DNA of 64,000 nt from Magicicada septendecula (lineage: Eukaryota > Arthropoda > Insecta > Hemiptera > Cicadidae), in the NCBI GenBank assembly GCA_034769895.1, contig CM068367.1, positions 314,835,986 to 314,899,985 of the forward strand, given 5' to 3'. Within the stretch, counting starts at the first letter, position 1; each line of letters starts with the position of its first letter. Below, in pieces: positions 22,540 to 33,210 of this stretch. Under the pieces are notes generated by a model. That model was not told where the DNA came from, made no database searches, and saw only the letters and a list, made by a program, of their open reading frames with translations. The position numbers were made by a program, and so were the translations under genes.

Positions 22540-24247
22540 CTATTTATATTTGGTTTATATTGATAAGGTGTATAATTTTTATTAAATGTGGATATTTTTA
22601 TTCTAGAGAATACAACATTTTAATATATTTTACAGACCTAAAATTGTATAGTTTAAATTTTGAACAACTTCTAGGACTTTTATCTTTGCAAATATCCATA
22701 GGCCTACTTGTTAATTTAAAAAAAAAACAGTCACATTTACATAATTTCAGCAAGTAAATTAGTTGATGTTATATAATGTATTGTACAATCGTTTACAAAC
22801 AAGAAGTTTGTAATTAAAATACTTCTTTATTACTCATTTTTTTGTGTAGAACAGTTATGTCACAATAATGAATAAAAATAATAATTGAAATAACATACAC
22901 ATTTATAATTAGGTATGTTAGTATTTATTAATAAACTAAGAATAAGTGTAGGCTACTTGCTGTACAATACAACTAATAACTGAGCATGAAATAACATTTT
23001 CGCTTACCTTCGACCTAAGATATTCGCTCGATTGTCGAAAACGTTTTAGTGGTCCTCCAGAGGGTGACTGAGAAACGCTTATCTAGAGATTTGTTGAAAT
23101 TCTGACTGTAACGCCAGAATTCATTTCCCCATATGAGAACTATCTGGTTGGTAATGCTTTACATAACCCAGCAGTACGAACGTGTAATTAAAGCATCAGA
23201 GCTTCACTTGTAAGTTAAGCGTCAGATGAATTACTACAAGCGTCTGGATGGAAGACCACGTGCTGAGGATCTCTACAATCGTAAGGGTCGGCGTAAAGAG
23301 TAAAGATTCGATTCGATATTCTCTCGAATGGTGTACCAGGTACTTATAAGTACTACATATCTTATATTATATATGCGTTATATAATATCGAAAACGCATA
23401 GATGTTGTAAGTTACCGCGTGGTGTATTTGTTCAACAAGAAATAATAATGAAGAGTAAAATAACGAGAACTACTCCAAAATTTTAAATTTCATCTTTTTT
23501 GTATATAGTGTACTTATAAAGCAGTGTTTTAAAAATCATATACACGGGCGCGCGCGCGTGTGTGTATTATTTACATAGAACATCGCTAATTGTAATCCAC
23601 TAGTTCAGTGACTTCCGATAAGCGCTTTCCAGCCATTTAGCTCATCACCTGATAGGAACAAAGATCTTCCAGTGAATTTCACCCCAATCTTATGGTGAGG
23701 TAAATCGCTTGCAAGAGCAGATCTGCAATCACTAAGCTGGTGGAGTGTAATAAATGGTGTTCTACATAGAGAATTTACAATCCACTAATAAAAGTTAGTT
23801 AACTAAACAGATTGTGTCTTGTTAAAAAAAATATTACGGTGTACTAGAAAAAGTGAAGAATGTGCTAGAAGAAGAGTGCATTTATTCTCAGGCAGGCAAG
23901 TCCGAGAACTGCCACAGAAAGCACTATTACTATTAACGAGTGTGTCGTGCGCGCGTGTGTGTGTGTGTGGTAGATATAGTAAATAAACATGGCAACAAGA
24001 AGTGTGTAACTGAGTAATGGATACTGGTATTTATTTTAAAAATTGTATTACGGCACAAACATAACAGCATTCCGGTTTTCCGGTCAATAATATAACACTA
24101 TAATCAGAAAGCTTTTTAAAAAATTTGTACGTAAATACAGGAATGTTTTATAATCGAAAGGGCCTTGTTTTGAGTAAATACCTTATTTAAATAAATTCTA
24201 CCTGTTACATGCACGTTATATAATCGTGATAGCATACATAAAAAACG
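22539..24247. other. AT-rich stretch with two CG/TG tracts
   Basis: No gene supported. Mixed CG/TG alternating tracts at about 23547-23567 and 23946-23969. Confidence 0.55.
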
Positions 24248-24335
24248 ATTATCGATAAAACTTATAATAACGACCTACAAAAATATTGTAAATAATAATG
24301 TGCGCCACCGAAATGTGAAACACGTGTTCTCTCAC

Positions 24336-24479
24336 CTTTATCGCTCTCTGCAAATCTGCTCGAATATTATAATCACTTTTGCCGTCAGTTTTACGTAAGT
24401 CGGAACAATTGCACAAAGCCAGTAACACTGTAACGTTAATCACTGCAAGTCTGCAACGCCAAAATACTAATACGTCCAT
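24336..24479 (-). CDS. Candidate first coding exon of a secreted protein
   Basis: On the minus strand an ATG at 24479 opens a 48-codon exon that stops being coding at a consensus splice donor, AAAG|GTGAGAG (boundary at 24336/24335), in phase 0. The product begins with a signal-peptide-like segment (FWRCRLAVINVTVLLALCNC, about residues 6-25) and continues SDLRKTDGKSDYNIRADLQR. A diverged copy with a similar hydrophobic leader and the same donor position lies at 46303-46430. A palindromic RFX-type X-box sits about 19 bases upstream of the ATG. The downstream exon is not identified; 17405-17640 is a weak candidate. I cannot name the protein. The homology to a second locus is the main reason to believe it. 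Confidence 0.35.
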
Positions 24480-24497
24480 CGTCTGCTCTTGGCAACG

Positions 24498-24510
24498 GTT
24501 GCTTAGCAAC
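24498..24510 (-). promoter_or_regulatory. RFX X-box-like palindrome
   Basis: GTTGCTTAGCAAC: two inverted GTTGCT/AGCAAC half-sites with a one-base spacer, next to a further TTGGCAAC half-site. X-boxes with one to three spacer bases bind RFX factors, which drive ciliary and some neural genes. The position just upstream of the candidate exon is suggestive only. Confidence 0.4.
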
Positions 24511-24596
24511 TGAACAGCATCTATATCGCAGCCAACACAATGTGCAAATACAAACACCCAGTCTGTCTTACATAAAACAGTGAAGACCAGTTTCAA

Positions 24597-26722
24597 TCTG
24601 CACTCGTGTTATAGAGTGTTCAGTTTTCATCGGTTGAAAAACGATAAAAACATTGACTTCCGCTTTCTGTATACATTTCAAACGTACCCATTCAGCAACA
24701 AAGACGACAGCTCCATTATATAAAATAAAAGTAAAAATATCTTTTATATCTTAATGAAATCTTACGTTAACGGTGTGTAAGACTAAGGGCTAAAAGGGCA
24801 TCTCATAGCATCTCATCTTATTCTGTTATTATTGATTCCTAATGTTTACGAATAAATCATCAACATCAATTAAATCCGTTAATGAAATGTACGTATGCAA
24901 AAACATTTTTACTTATTACATGGCCAGTTATAAACAAAAAGTTGAAAGTTTCAAATTTAATATGATATATACTCTGGTGATACGTCAGTACAAAACGGTT
25001 GTAAGTGTGCCCGAGTGGATTGAGTTATTCATGTATTCAATGTCACAGAGCACATACTGATCAACTAAGTTTCGATGAGTGTGTCGCAGAAAGCTTCAAC
25101 TCTACAGAAATTGCAAACTCGACAAATTTATGACATTGGGTCGATGTTTTATTCGCATATCCATTCTAATAATTCCTGTAAATATTTCATTGAAAGTTGA
25201 AGTCGCATAAAAAGTTTCATAAATCCTTTCGGATTGTTATGTTTATGTAAACACATAGGCCTATTCTCATTTACACGATTACAAGATTATAATCAGTTAT
25301 CATTAAAAAGCCGTAACTCGTAATTATAATTAACTTGTTTTATAGCTTTCCTTCTTGAAATGTTTATTTATATATTTACTTATTCACAATTATATCAGAT
25401 TTCGTCTGTAATCAGGGCATATTATTGCTTTGCTTCATGTAAAATTTATGTTTATATGTGCTCATTTCGGTGCTTCCCTGCTAATACGTGTACATAATAT
25501 TCATATCCTACAAGCAACAGACAAAACAACACAAAACCTGTTATACCTATGAAACTGTGAATATCTTAACTAAGAGCTTACAAGGTGCTTTAACCAAGAA
25601 GTATACAATACTAGAGATTCGCTAATGATTCGGATTATATTTATGTAGCTCGCATGCGGAAATGTGAAGCACAGGAAAAAATAAAATTAGAACTCCATCC
25701 ACATAAAGAAGTAGCAAGAACGCTAATATACATCAATGGACCATAGCTGACTGGAGATAACAAGTCAGAAATTTACAACGACATTGCTGTCTCAGATTTC
25801 ACCAAGAATTACAGCATATGTAATCCCATATAAGAAGGGAAGAGATTAAGATACAACTTGTTTCAGTAATAAACAAAAAAAAAACATTAAAGAGTAGAAA
25901 ATAAGTTACGATCTTATATACTGAGCATGTATTGTAAATTCTGTTCTTGTCAAGTCACTTTAAGATCTCAAAACGTGTTACAGTGGAGTCTAGAAAAGTC
26001 TTCTAGACTGTAAAAAAGTATTTTTAGGAAGACACTGTTCTTAGGAAATGTTGCATTCCAGATTCCAGTAAGCATAACTTAGTTTATCTGACGATATGTA
26101 CTGTTTTCAAGTACACAGCGTTATTCATTAACTTTAGTTTAACATGGTTCAACATGTGTTTTCATTAGCTGTTCGACTTCAGTTATGCTGATATACTTGA
26201 TTCTCCTGATACTTGGCTGATAACTGTTCGTCACTCAGTAACGTCTAATATTATCATTAACTTTATTACTATAAAGTAAGATGTTTGTGTTGACATTAAT
26301 TTTCCAACCTTAGATACTTTGTTGTAGTTGTATTTTCTTTACTTCAGATAAACTAAAAACTTGTTTATTTAGCTTACCACGCAGCAGACCCAACTCTGCA
26401 ATGACATGCTCTTGCATCTGCTTTCGCTTTTTATAAATGCCTTAATGTATTCTGCTTTACGTTTACATTTCTTTTTGCTGTTCCTCAGCTTCCAGCGACA
26501 GCGCTTTCTGCTGTTCCTCTTGGTCTTGCACTCGCCGTAGCTCCGAACGCTTCCAACAGAGACAACTGACTGACATTTTTAGAAAGTCACTTCACACATT
26601 AATATCTCTTACGGTTTTCATTTCTGGTTTCCAGGATCATGCTGGAGAGTCATTCACTTTTAACCCCATTGTAACTTTTGACTCCATCGTATCAATTAAA
26701 TCTTAGATCAGTGAAATTGTTT
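24597..26722. other. AT-rich stretch, nothing recognised
   Basis: About 2.1 kb. No coding, RNA or transposon signature that I can support. Confidence 0.5.
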
Positions 26723-26797
26723 ATTTCTTCTTCTTCTTCTTCTTCTTTCTTCTCCTCCTCTTCCTCCTCTTCTTTTTCTTCTTCTTCTTCTTCTTCT
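26723..26797. repeat. TTC/TCC-rich tract, probable LINE GAA tail
   Basis: Imperfect pyrimidine trinucleotide run (GAA-rich on the minus strand) directly at the 3' end of the minus-strand LINE fragment. Confidence 0.9.
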
Positions 26798-26990
26798 ATC
26801 AGGGGCTAGGCGAACACCTGTTCCAGTCCCAATAGAATGGAATATACAAACTTCACTAACGCTTCCTATACCGGTACTTCGCTGCCCAACAGGATTATAT
26901 TGCCAAACTTCCTTAGACAACCTGCCATCTGGCATCTCATTCAGATGAGCAATCCATCCCTCTTTGTTCTCTGGAATATGATCTTGGATA
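26798..26990 (-). pseudogene. LINE 3' end fragment
   Basis: The minus strand reads WIAHLNEMPDGRLSKEVWQY then NPVGQRSTG, matching the tail of endonuclease-RT LINEs (WLGH..RM.D.RLPK..W.YNP.G.RS.GRP). Its end, GTGTTCGCCTAGCCCCTGAT, runs into a GAA-type tail. Short and 5'-truncated. A Helentron-like element starts about 28 bp away. Confidence 0.7.
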
Positions 26991-27017
26991 TTAAAAAATG
27001 GATATTAGGCTATTATT

Positions 27018-28576
27018 ACTTCCATATTCCTTAAGGAATGGAAGTATGGTGATGGCAAAAAAAAATCGTGTTCGAGATTATTGCAGATTCTGATTCTACT
27101 ACACTCAAAACATGAAAAAAGTCGTTTTCCGAAAAGTGTCTCTGTGTGTGTCTGTCTGTCTGTGTGTCTGTGTGTCTATCTGTAGATTTTTTTTCTATGG
27201 CAAACGATAACTGCCGCAAATTCAAACAGAATCAAATAATTTTTTGCATACAGCCCTGATTTGTAGAGTACTCACGACCTATTGTTTTTGGTGAAGATCG
27301 GTTGAGGGAAAGGGGTAGTTTACCTGCAACGGTTTTTTTTTATCAAGGGAAATTTTTTTTTTGGCAAACGATAACAGCCGCAAATTCAAACAGAATCAAA
27401 TAATGTTTCGCATACAGCCCTGAATTGTAGAGTTCTCAAGACCTATTGTTTTTGGTGAAGATCGGTTGAGGGGAAGGGGTAGTTTACCTGCAACGTTTTT
27501 TATCAAGCGTATTTTCTATGGCAAACGATAACAGCCGCAAATTCAAACAGAATCAAATAATTTTTTGCATACATCAGTGAATTGTAGAGGACTCAAGCCC
27601 TTTAGATTTTGGTGAAGATCGGTTAAGGGGAAGGGGTAGTTTACCTGCAACCTTTTACGTTTTAACAAGAGTAAAGTACTTGAAAATTTATTTAAACTTT
27701 TTGAAACAATGGTAATTGTTGAAAATAAAATAATTTTGTTGCCAGGTAACAAAAATAAAGTCATTTTGATTATAAAATATAAATATTTACAACAAGAAAA
27801 GAATTTTCAGTTTTCGAAATTTAAATATATTTTTATAAAACAATGGGTTCTTCATTGAGGTGGGGACCATGTCACTCACTCCATCTCAAGCCTCTCCCAT
27901 TTTGCAGAAAAAGAGGACCCTGTCAAGGCTGATACTTTGACGACAGTGACAGGGCTTTCCACCAAATTCAGCAGAGTGACAGGTAGGCCCAACTCTGATT
28001 GGCTCCTCAGATTTCCCCAGCGTTAGTAGGTTCTATGAAAATATTTTATTTCAAAAATGATTTTAAATATAAATCTTAGATATGTTTTATAAATCTCATG
28101 TTTTATGTTTTAACATGGGTAATTTTTTATATGACGAACCATAACTGCCGTAAATTCAAACAGAATCAAATAATTTTTTACATATGTACCTGAGCTATAG
28201 AGAACTCAATGTCTGTTGATTTTGGTGAAGATCGGTTACGGGGAAAGGGCAGTTTACCTGAAACATTTTTTGTTGTAACATGAGTAAAGTACTTAATTTT
28301 GATAAAGTATCCTGATAAGATCTTAATAATCCACTGTAGAAACGTAGATGAAATATCTATAAATGAAGAGGCTAGTTGAACGGGCTGGGGGTAATTTTCT
28401 ATAAATCAAAATTATAGTTGAAGGGGGGGGATAATTTCTTTTTATATGTGTACTACGTTATTGGCAACAAAGAAGTATTTTTTTGTTAAAATTCCTTCCC
28501 TGGCTGTTTGGCTGAAAATGATTTTAAATATAAATCTTAGAATATGGAAGTCATGTATGGTTCTCCATACCGATAT
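27018..28576 (-). mobile_element. Helentron-like tandem-repeat element, copy A (composite)
   Basis: One end (27018-27045) is a near-palindrome around CCTTAAGG with ACTTCCAT arms. It is followed by GGTGATGGC, a TCTG/TG microsatellite (about 27137-27185) and three ~163 bp tandem units (27186-27660). A fourth unit lies at 28105-28275. The opposite end carries CTTAGAATATGGAAGTCATG and a small GTATGG/CCATAC hairpin ending CGATAT (28576). That ATAAATCTTAG-type end also occurs internally at about 28055-28080, so two members seem fused or nested. The palindromic end, subterminal inverted repeat, microsatellite and core tandem repeats match the plan of non-autonomous Helentrons (INE-1/DINE and mollusc pearl elements). 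No Rep/helicase is present. Family assignment is inference. Confidence 0.6.
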
Positions 28577-30020
28577 TTTTTTTATTAAAATTAAACAACA
28601 GTCACTAGTATTATTCACGTTTCTACACATTCATTCGTAAATAATTTTATGATTATACTGTGTTATGGTAACATCGTATTTTTCTTAGTGTCCGTTAATT
28701 TACTATTTTGTTAGTAAAATTTACTGTTCTTTTTTCTCTTTCCAAGAAGAATAATCAAATTGTTATACTTATAAATACCTCTTAGTTAAAATTACTTTAT
28801 CTTGAGTGTTTGTCGTGAATATTTATTATATTTGGTAATTATTTTGAAATATCAACTTCTTTCAGTACACTCGCTGCTAAATTATTATGGAGACACAACG
28901 TAAGTCAATGTGCATAATTAAAAATGAAAAAGAATAAATTAAAACGGTAAATCAGTATAACAATGAAATGCAACTCTCTCGACCTGATGAAACCAGTCAC
29001 ATTTTAAATCGTCTGTAGAAGGAATGCCTGTAGAGAAATCAAGAACTCCAACTTACAGTCGTCGTCTCTGATTTACGAGAGATTGAAAGACAAACAAAAT
29101 ACCTTAGCCAGTTAATCCGGTGCTAACTCAACGACATGAGTTAAAAATAACAACTTTTACATTTTCCTCGGACGAGCCAAGATATTAGTTTACGCGTAAT
29201 CAGATGCGAAGACAATTATTTATTTACACGGAATATTTTATAAACAAATGTTTCCATTGATGTCTCTAATAACTAACACATTGTGGTATACAACAAATGA
29301 TAGTGAAACCCGAACCATACGAGTATCGTGTGTTTCACACAATAACAAGTGGAATGTGTTCATTAATTGTATTGCTTTCGAAATAATCCTCGGTGTTGGA
29401 AGTTTTAGTATCCTCGACACCTTGTATACACATCGTGATCGTGTCACCAGACTCTCATTATCCATAGTGCATCCACTTTGGAGGCTACAGCTCTTTGCAG
29501 CCAACTCGGCCAGTAGATGTCCGCGTTTCCATTTCAAACAGAAAAGTAGGAAGACATCATTAGCCTAGTTGCGTCTTTTTCGAGGCACGACTTACATTGT
29601 AAGTAAATATCAAGTGGTTTCATTCATTTGCATCCGTCACCGACCTTGCCGTGTTAATTTTACATTTTCTATAGTTTTCTCGATTGACTGTTGACGCACT
29701 AGCTACGTTTCATACGGAGCATTTATTAGTACGGAACTTTATTGTTTAGTAGAAATAAACAATAATGTGATGACAAAACTATAGGCTTATATTTTTCTAT
29801 ACATTGGTTTCCCTATATCTTACTTTTGCTATAGTTGCCTCATTTAAACCGTTACCGTCGGCAATCAAAACAAATCAAAGCGTATCTACACCATGTAAAA
29901 ATTAGAGTGGATCCTGACCTAAACAAAACCGTGTGCTTGTGCTTGAACCGGATTGGTTAGATGAGTGGCCGCATCACTAAATCATCCACTAGAAATAAAG
30001 TAGTTCGTAATTGATTATTA
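28577..30020. other. AT-rich stretch, unassigned ORFs only
   Basis: No recognised gene. A 99-codon minus-strand ORF at 29238-29537 and its opposite-strand partner of similar length overlap fully, which argues against either being real. Confidence 0.5.
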
Positions 30021-30028
30021 CTAATTGA

Positions 30029-30534
30029 CAGAGGCGGATTAAGCCGATTGGAGGCCCCTGGCGGTAAATATTTCGAGGCCCCCCCGTAGACCCAAGCTCC
30101 AAAACAAAAAATAGTGTAAGGAAGTGATGGCTTTTTCGGAAAGATTTCAGTATTAGACTTTTAATGATTGGCTTAAACCAGCAATATGTAGCTAATAATA
30201 AAACGTAGTCACGTATTTATTTAAAATGATTCAAATGCAACTTTTCATACTGCTAAGAAATTTGTAAAAATCAATCACTTCTTATTACTAAGATGTAGGC
30301 CTACAATTGACATTATAATAGACTTGATGTAGATAATAAATTAACAGTTTTAGTTACGAGTCTTTCGCTTTTGGCTTTTGCGTTTAAATGTAGAATACGT
30401 GAATAATATTAAATTGCATCTTTCGCTTTTCTGTGTGGCAGTTTTTAACTAGCCACCCTATCGATCTCGGGCCCCTTGGAGATTCGGGGTCCCCTGGCGG
30501 CCGCTAGGTCCGCCAGCCGCTTAATCCGCCCCTG
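30029..30534. mobile_element. hAT-type MITE (506 bp), perfect 8 bp TSD
   Basis: The left end CAGAGGCGGATTAAGCCG and the right end read inward CAGGGGCGGATTAAGCGG form TIRs. CTAATTGA is duplicated exactly at 30021-30028 and 30535-30542. The GC-rich ends flank an AT-rich core with no ORF. A family distinct from the CGTATYTAG MITEs. Confidence 0.92.
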
Positions 30535-30703
30535 CTAATTGATTAAAAATATATCAACAAACTTTGTTTAATACAACTGAGATTAATACAACTAAAATTA
30601 AGGTAAATGATTTTATAACTTTTTGAGTGTAATAAGAAAGTTATAACTTTGCACTGTAATATGTCTCTGGGTTGTATCACTACGCTTTGTTTACATCAGA
30701 AAC

Positions 30704-31165
30704 CAGGGGCGAACCTAGGGGATTATACGGTGGGATATCCGAAAATGTTTGAGCAAAAATTTTAACGGTTTGCGTGTTTTTTTTTAATGTAATTAATTGA
30801 AACAGATTGACAATCATTATCTTCTTTTACAAAATTATTTAACATTATTTTGCATGCTGTAAAATTTATATCCATAGCAATTATATACATGGTGTTAACC
30901 CTCACTTTCTTAGTTTTAACGTTCCCTTTAAAGTATTTATATTCCACAGAAAGATATTATTAGGCTCGCAAGACAAACTGGAAGCCTATCTGATGTATGT
31001 TTTTAATTTATTTTAATGAAATTAGTGAATTACAGCTATTATCTGCCTATTAATTTTAATTTTAGGTACGCTTTTTATTATAACATGAGAAAAACAATAC
31101 TCTAAGGAAACGATATGTGGTTGAAAAAAATCCCCCCCCCCAATGAAATCCTAGGTTCGCCCCTG
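30704..31165. mobile_element. hAT-type MITE (462 bp), perfect 8 bp TSD
   Basis: Both ends read CAGGGGCGAACCTAGG inward, a 16 bp perfect TIR, with a C/G-run just inside the right end. TCAGAAAC is duplicated exactly (30696-30703 and 31166-31173). The core is non-coding. It lies only 162 bp from the previous MITE. Confidence 0.93.
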
Positions 31166-31173
31166 TCAGAAAC

Positions 31174-31822
31174 CACTCGGAGTGAACAAACTTTAGTTAT
31201 GTTGTTGACATGGGGCTACGTTTTAAACAAAAGCTACACCAACAGCAGAATGACAAGCAGAATGGCAAGGCTTCACTGAAGTGATAAGCCATGGTCGTTG
31301 TAACGACGCTGTACCACGTGGACTCGATATGACGATGTCGTTTTACTAACGGCACAATCTGATTAATGTCGGGACAGATACACCCTTTTAACAACACATT
31401 ATAACATCTAAGGCTCCCAATGTGGACTGTCTGGCTGTATTATAATTACGTTTCTCAGGACTGATTATAATACATTCAATAAATCATTTTGAATTGGATT
31501 AACAGAAATGACGCTCTTATTTTCGCGCGCGCGCGAGTGTGTGTGTGTGTGTGTGTGAATCATACGTAATGCAACGTAAAATCCAGTGGCGTAACTCTTT
31601 AATCTTTAGTATTTATAGCTTAAGTATGCAGTAAAATCAACATACGATCCACCGAAACGTGAAACTAGCTAGTACTGAATTTAAAATGATTGGATACGGT
31701 CCTGGTCTTGTGCCTCAGTGAACTGTTTAGTCACTGTGTTTGTTGATCCCTTCGTCAGACGACGTACAACTGAAAGATGAATGGCTTCTTCCTTCCCTTC
31801 TCCCACTGTCTGTATGGCTTTT

Positions 31823-31823
<1 letters not shown>
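31174..31823. other. Non-coding stretch with a CG/TG tract
   Basis: Contains a (CG)n to (TG)n tract at about 31524-31557 and an isolated hAT-like end word CAGTGGCGTAAC near 31585 with no partner found. A 66-codon minus-strand ORF at 31197-31397 is unassigned. Confidence 0.5.

Positions 31824-31915
<92 letters not shown>
31824..31915. repeat. (TC)n microsatellite
   Basis: About 46 TC units with one TA interruption. Confidence 0.98.
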
Positions 31916-31917
<2 letters not shown>

Positions 31918-32372
31918 ATTTTTTCTCTAAAGGGAACACAATAGCCAAATAGGATTAAATGGAATTTTTATTACTTTGCTACACTTCCTGTGAGAAGGCT
32001 AAACTCGTTATTATAAATCAGCGGCCACAGACCCGTTGCCAAGCGACTTTGTTCTCTGATTCTTTTCACATGAGTGAAAATAATTAGAGAAGATATTATT
32101 AAATTATTAAGTTTAATTAGTTTTAAAGTTTAAAATTACATAACGATAAAATAATTAGTAAATAGTATGATAATTACATTTTTATAAAGCAGATTTTACT
32201 ATTCGCATCAGGCCTCCTTTTTCCTCAACAACGGTTGTAGGCGTAGTAGTGGAGCGATTCCCCGCTAGTGGCTTCTTTTATTACACTACAGCCCATATTC
32301 TCTTCTTCTTCCCTTCGTACCAGGTATTCTCTAATCTCTCCAGAAAGCTTCTCTAGGAATTTTCTTATTAAT

Positions 32373-32374
<2 letters not shown>
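31916..32374. other. Short non-coding stretch between TC arrays
   Basis: No gene seen. GTTGCCAAGCGAC at 32035-32047 is a degenerate X-box-like word. Confidence 0.5.
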
Positions 32375-32454
<80 letters not shown>

Positions 32455-32471
32455 CCTCCTCCTCCTCCTCT
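32375..32471. repeat. (TC)n microsatellite with CCT-rich end
   Basis: About 38 TC units grading into CCTCC repeats. ORFs spelling Ser-Leu or Arg-Glu across it are artefacts. Confidence 0.97.
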
Positions 32472-32754
32472 CTTACCACAGACCCTTTTATCATGAATAG
32501 TCTCTAAAGATTTTTTCTGGAACAAAAACCCTACTAAGATTCCGTAAGTTTAGAATAATAATCGATTATTCTAGTCCGTAGTCCGTAATTATCGATCATA
32601 GTCGGGACGTTTTCTAGAAGTCCCCTAACCAAGAAAATTACCTACGAAATAACCAAGGCCGTATACTCATATAATAGTATACTCATTATCAGTTTGTGTA
32701 ATATTAAATTATTATTGTAAGTATAAGGGGCAAGCTCTTATATAACCATTTCGT

Positions 32755-33210
32755 TAAGTTCGCAGGTAGTTATCAACCTTCTTTCATTGCCGTTTTTCGC
32801 CTTCTCTCCATGCCTTTCCACTACGTGAGACATTGAATTGTCTTTTCTTGAAATCTTGCCGTTAATATCACCAATTTTATAGATCTTTCTATCACTATTT
32901 TCCATTAATATATTTACATCATCCCAAAATTTATCTTCTTCTTTTATCCTGTCTTCATCGGGTCACATACAACAATTGTCACTACCTCTGCTTTTACTTA
33001 TTCTTGCTATGTATACTGTACATCCTATTCCGGCTGCTAATCTCTTCTCCATCAGAACTCCACTAAACATGAATAGATGTCTGCTTTCCAAATACATTTG
33101 CCTTTTTTCTTTTTTTCTATTTCCGTTACTCCTAAGTCCGTTATAGGGTATCATTCTGTTACACTTAGACTCCTGACATACCACGTTGCTACTAGTATCG
33201 ATATTTTATC
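32755..33210 (-). pseudogene. LINE apurinic-type endonuclease domain relic
   Basis: The minus strand, in several frames, holds the start word ISILVATWYVRSL (usual form TWNVRSL), then LMEKRLAAGIGCTVYIARIS, then DPDEDRIKEEDKFWDDVN, then IYKIGDINGKISRKDNS, where GDFNxx is the family's catalytic signature, and HGEKAKNGNERRLI. This is the N-terminal endonuclease of an endonuclease-reverse transcriptase LINE, which nicks target DNA to prime reverse transcription. Stops and frame changes make it dead; the RT expected downstream is not readable before the TC array. The A-rich flank on its 5' side may be more of the same element. Confidence 0.75.

Noticed and set aside
29238-29568. Overlapping 99- and 106-codon ORFs on opposite strands
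   Set aside because: Mutually shadowing frames with no recognisable domain or splice signals.
31585-31600. hAT-like end CAGTGGCGTAAC
   Set aside because: No matching right end or target duplication found nearby.
31727-32525. ORFs made of Ser-Leu or Arg-Glu repeats
   Set aside because: Translations of the two TC microsatellites.
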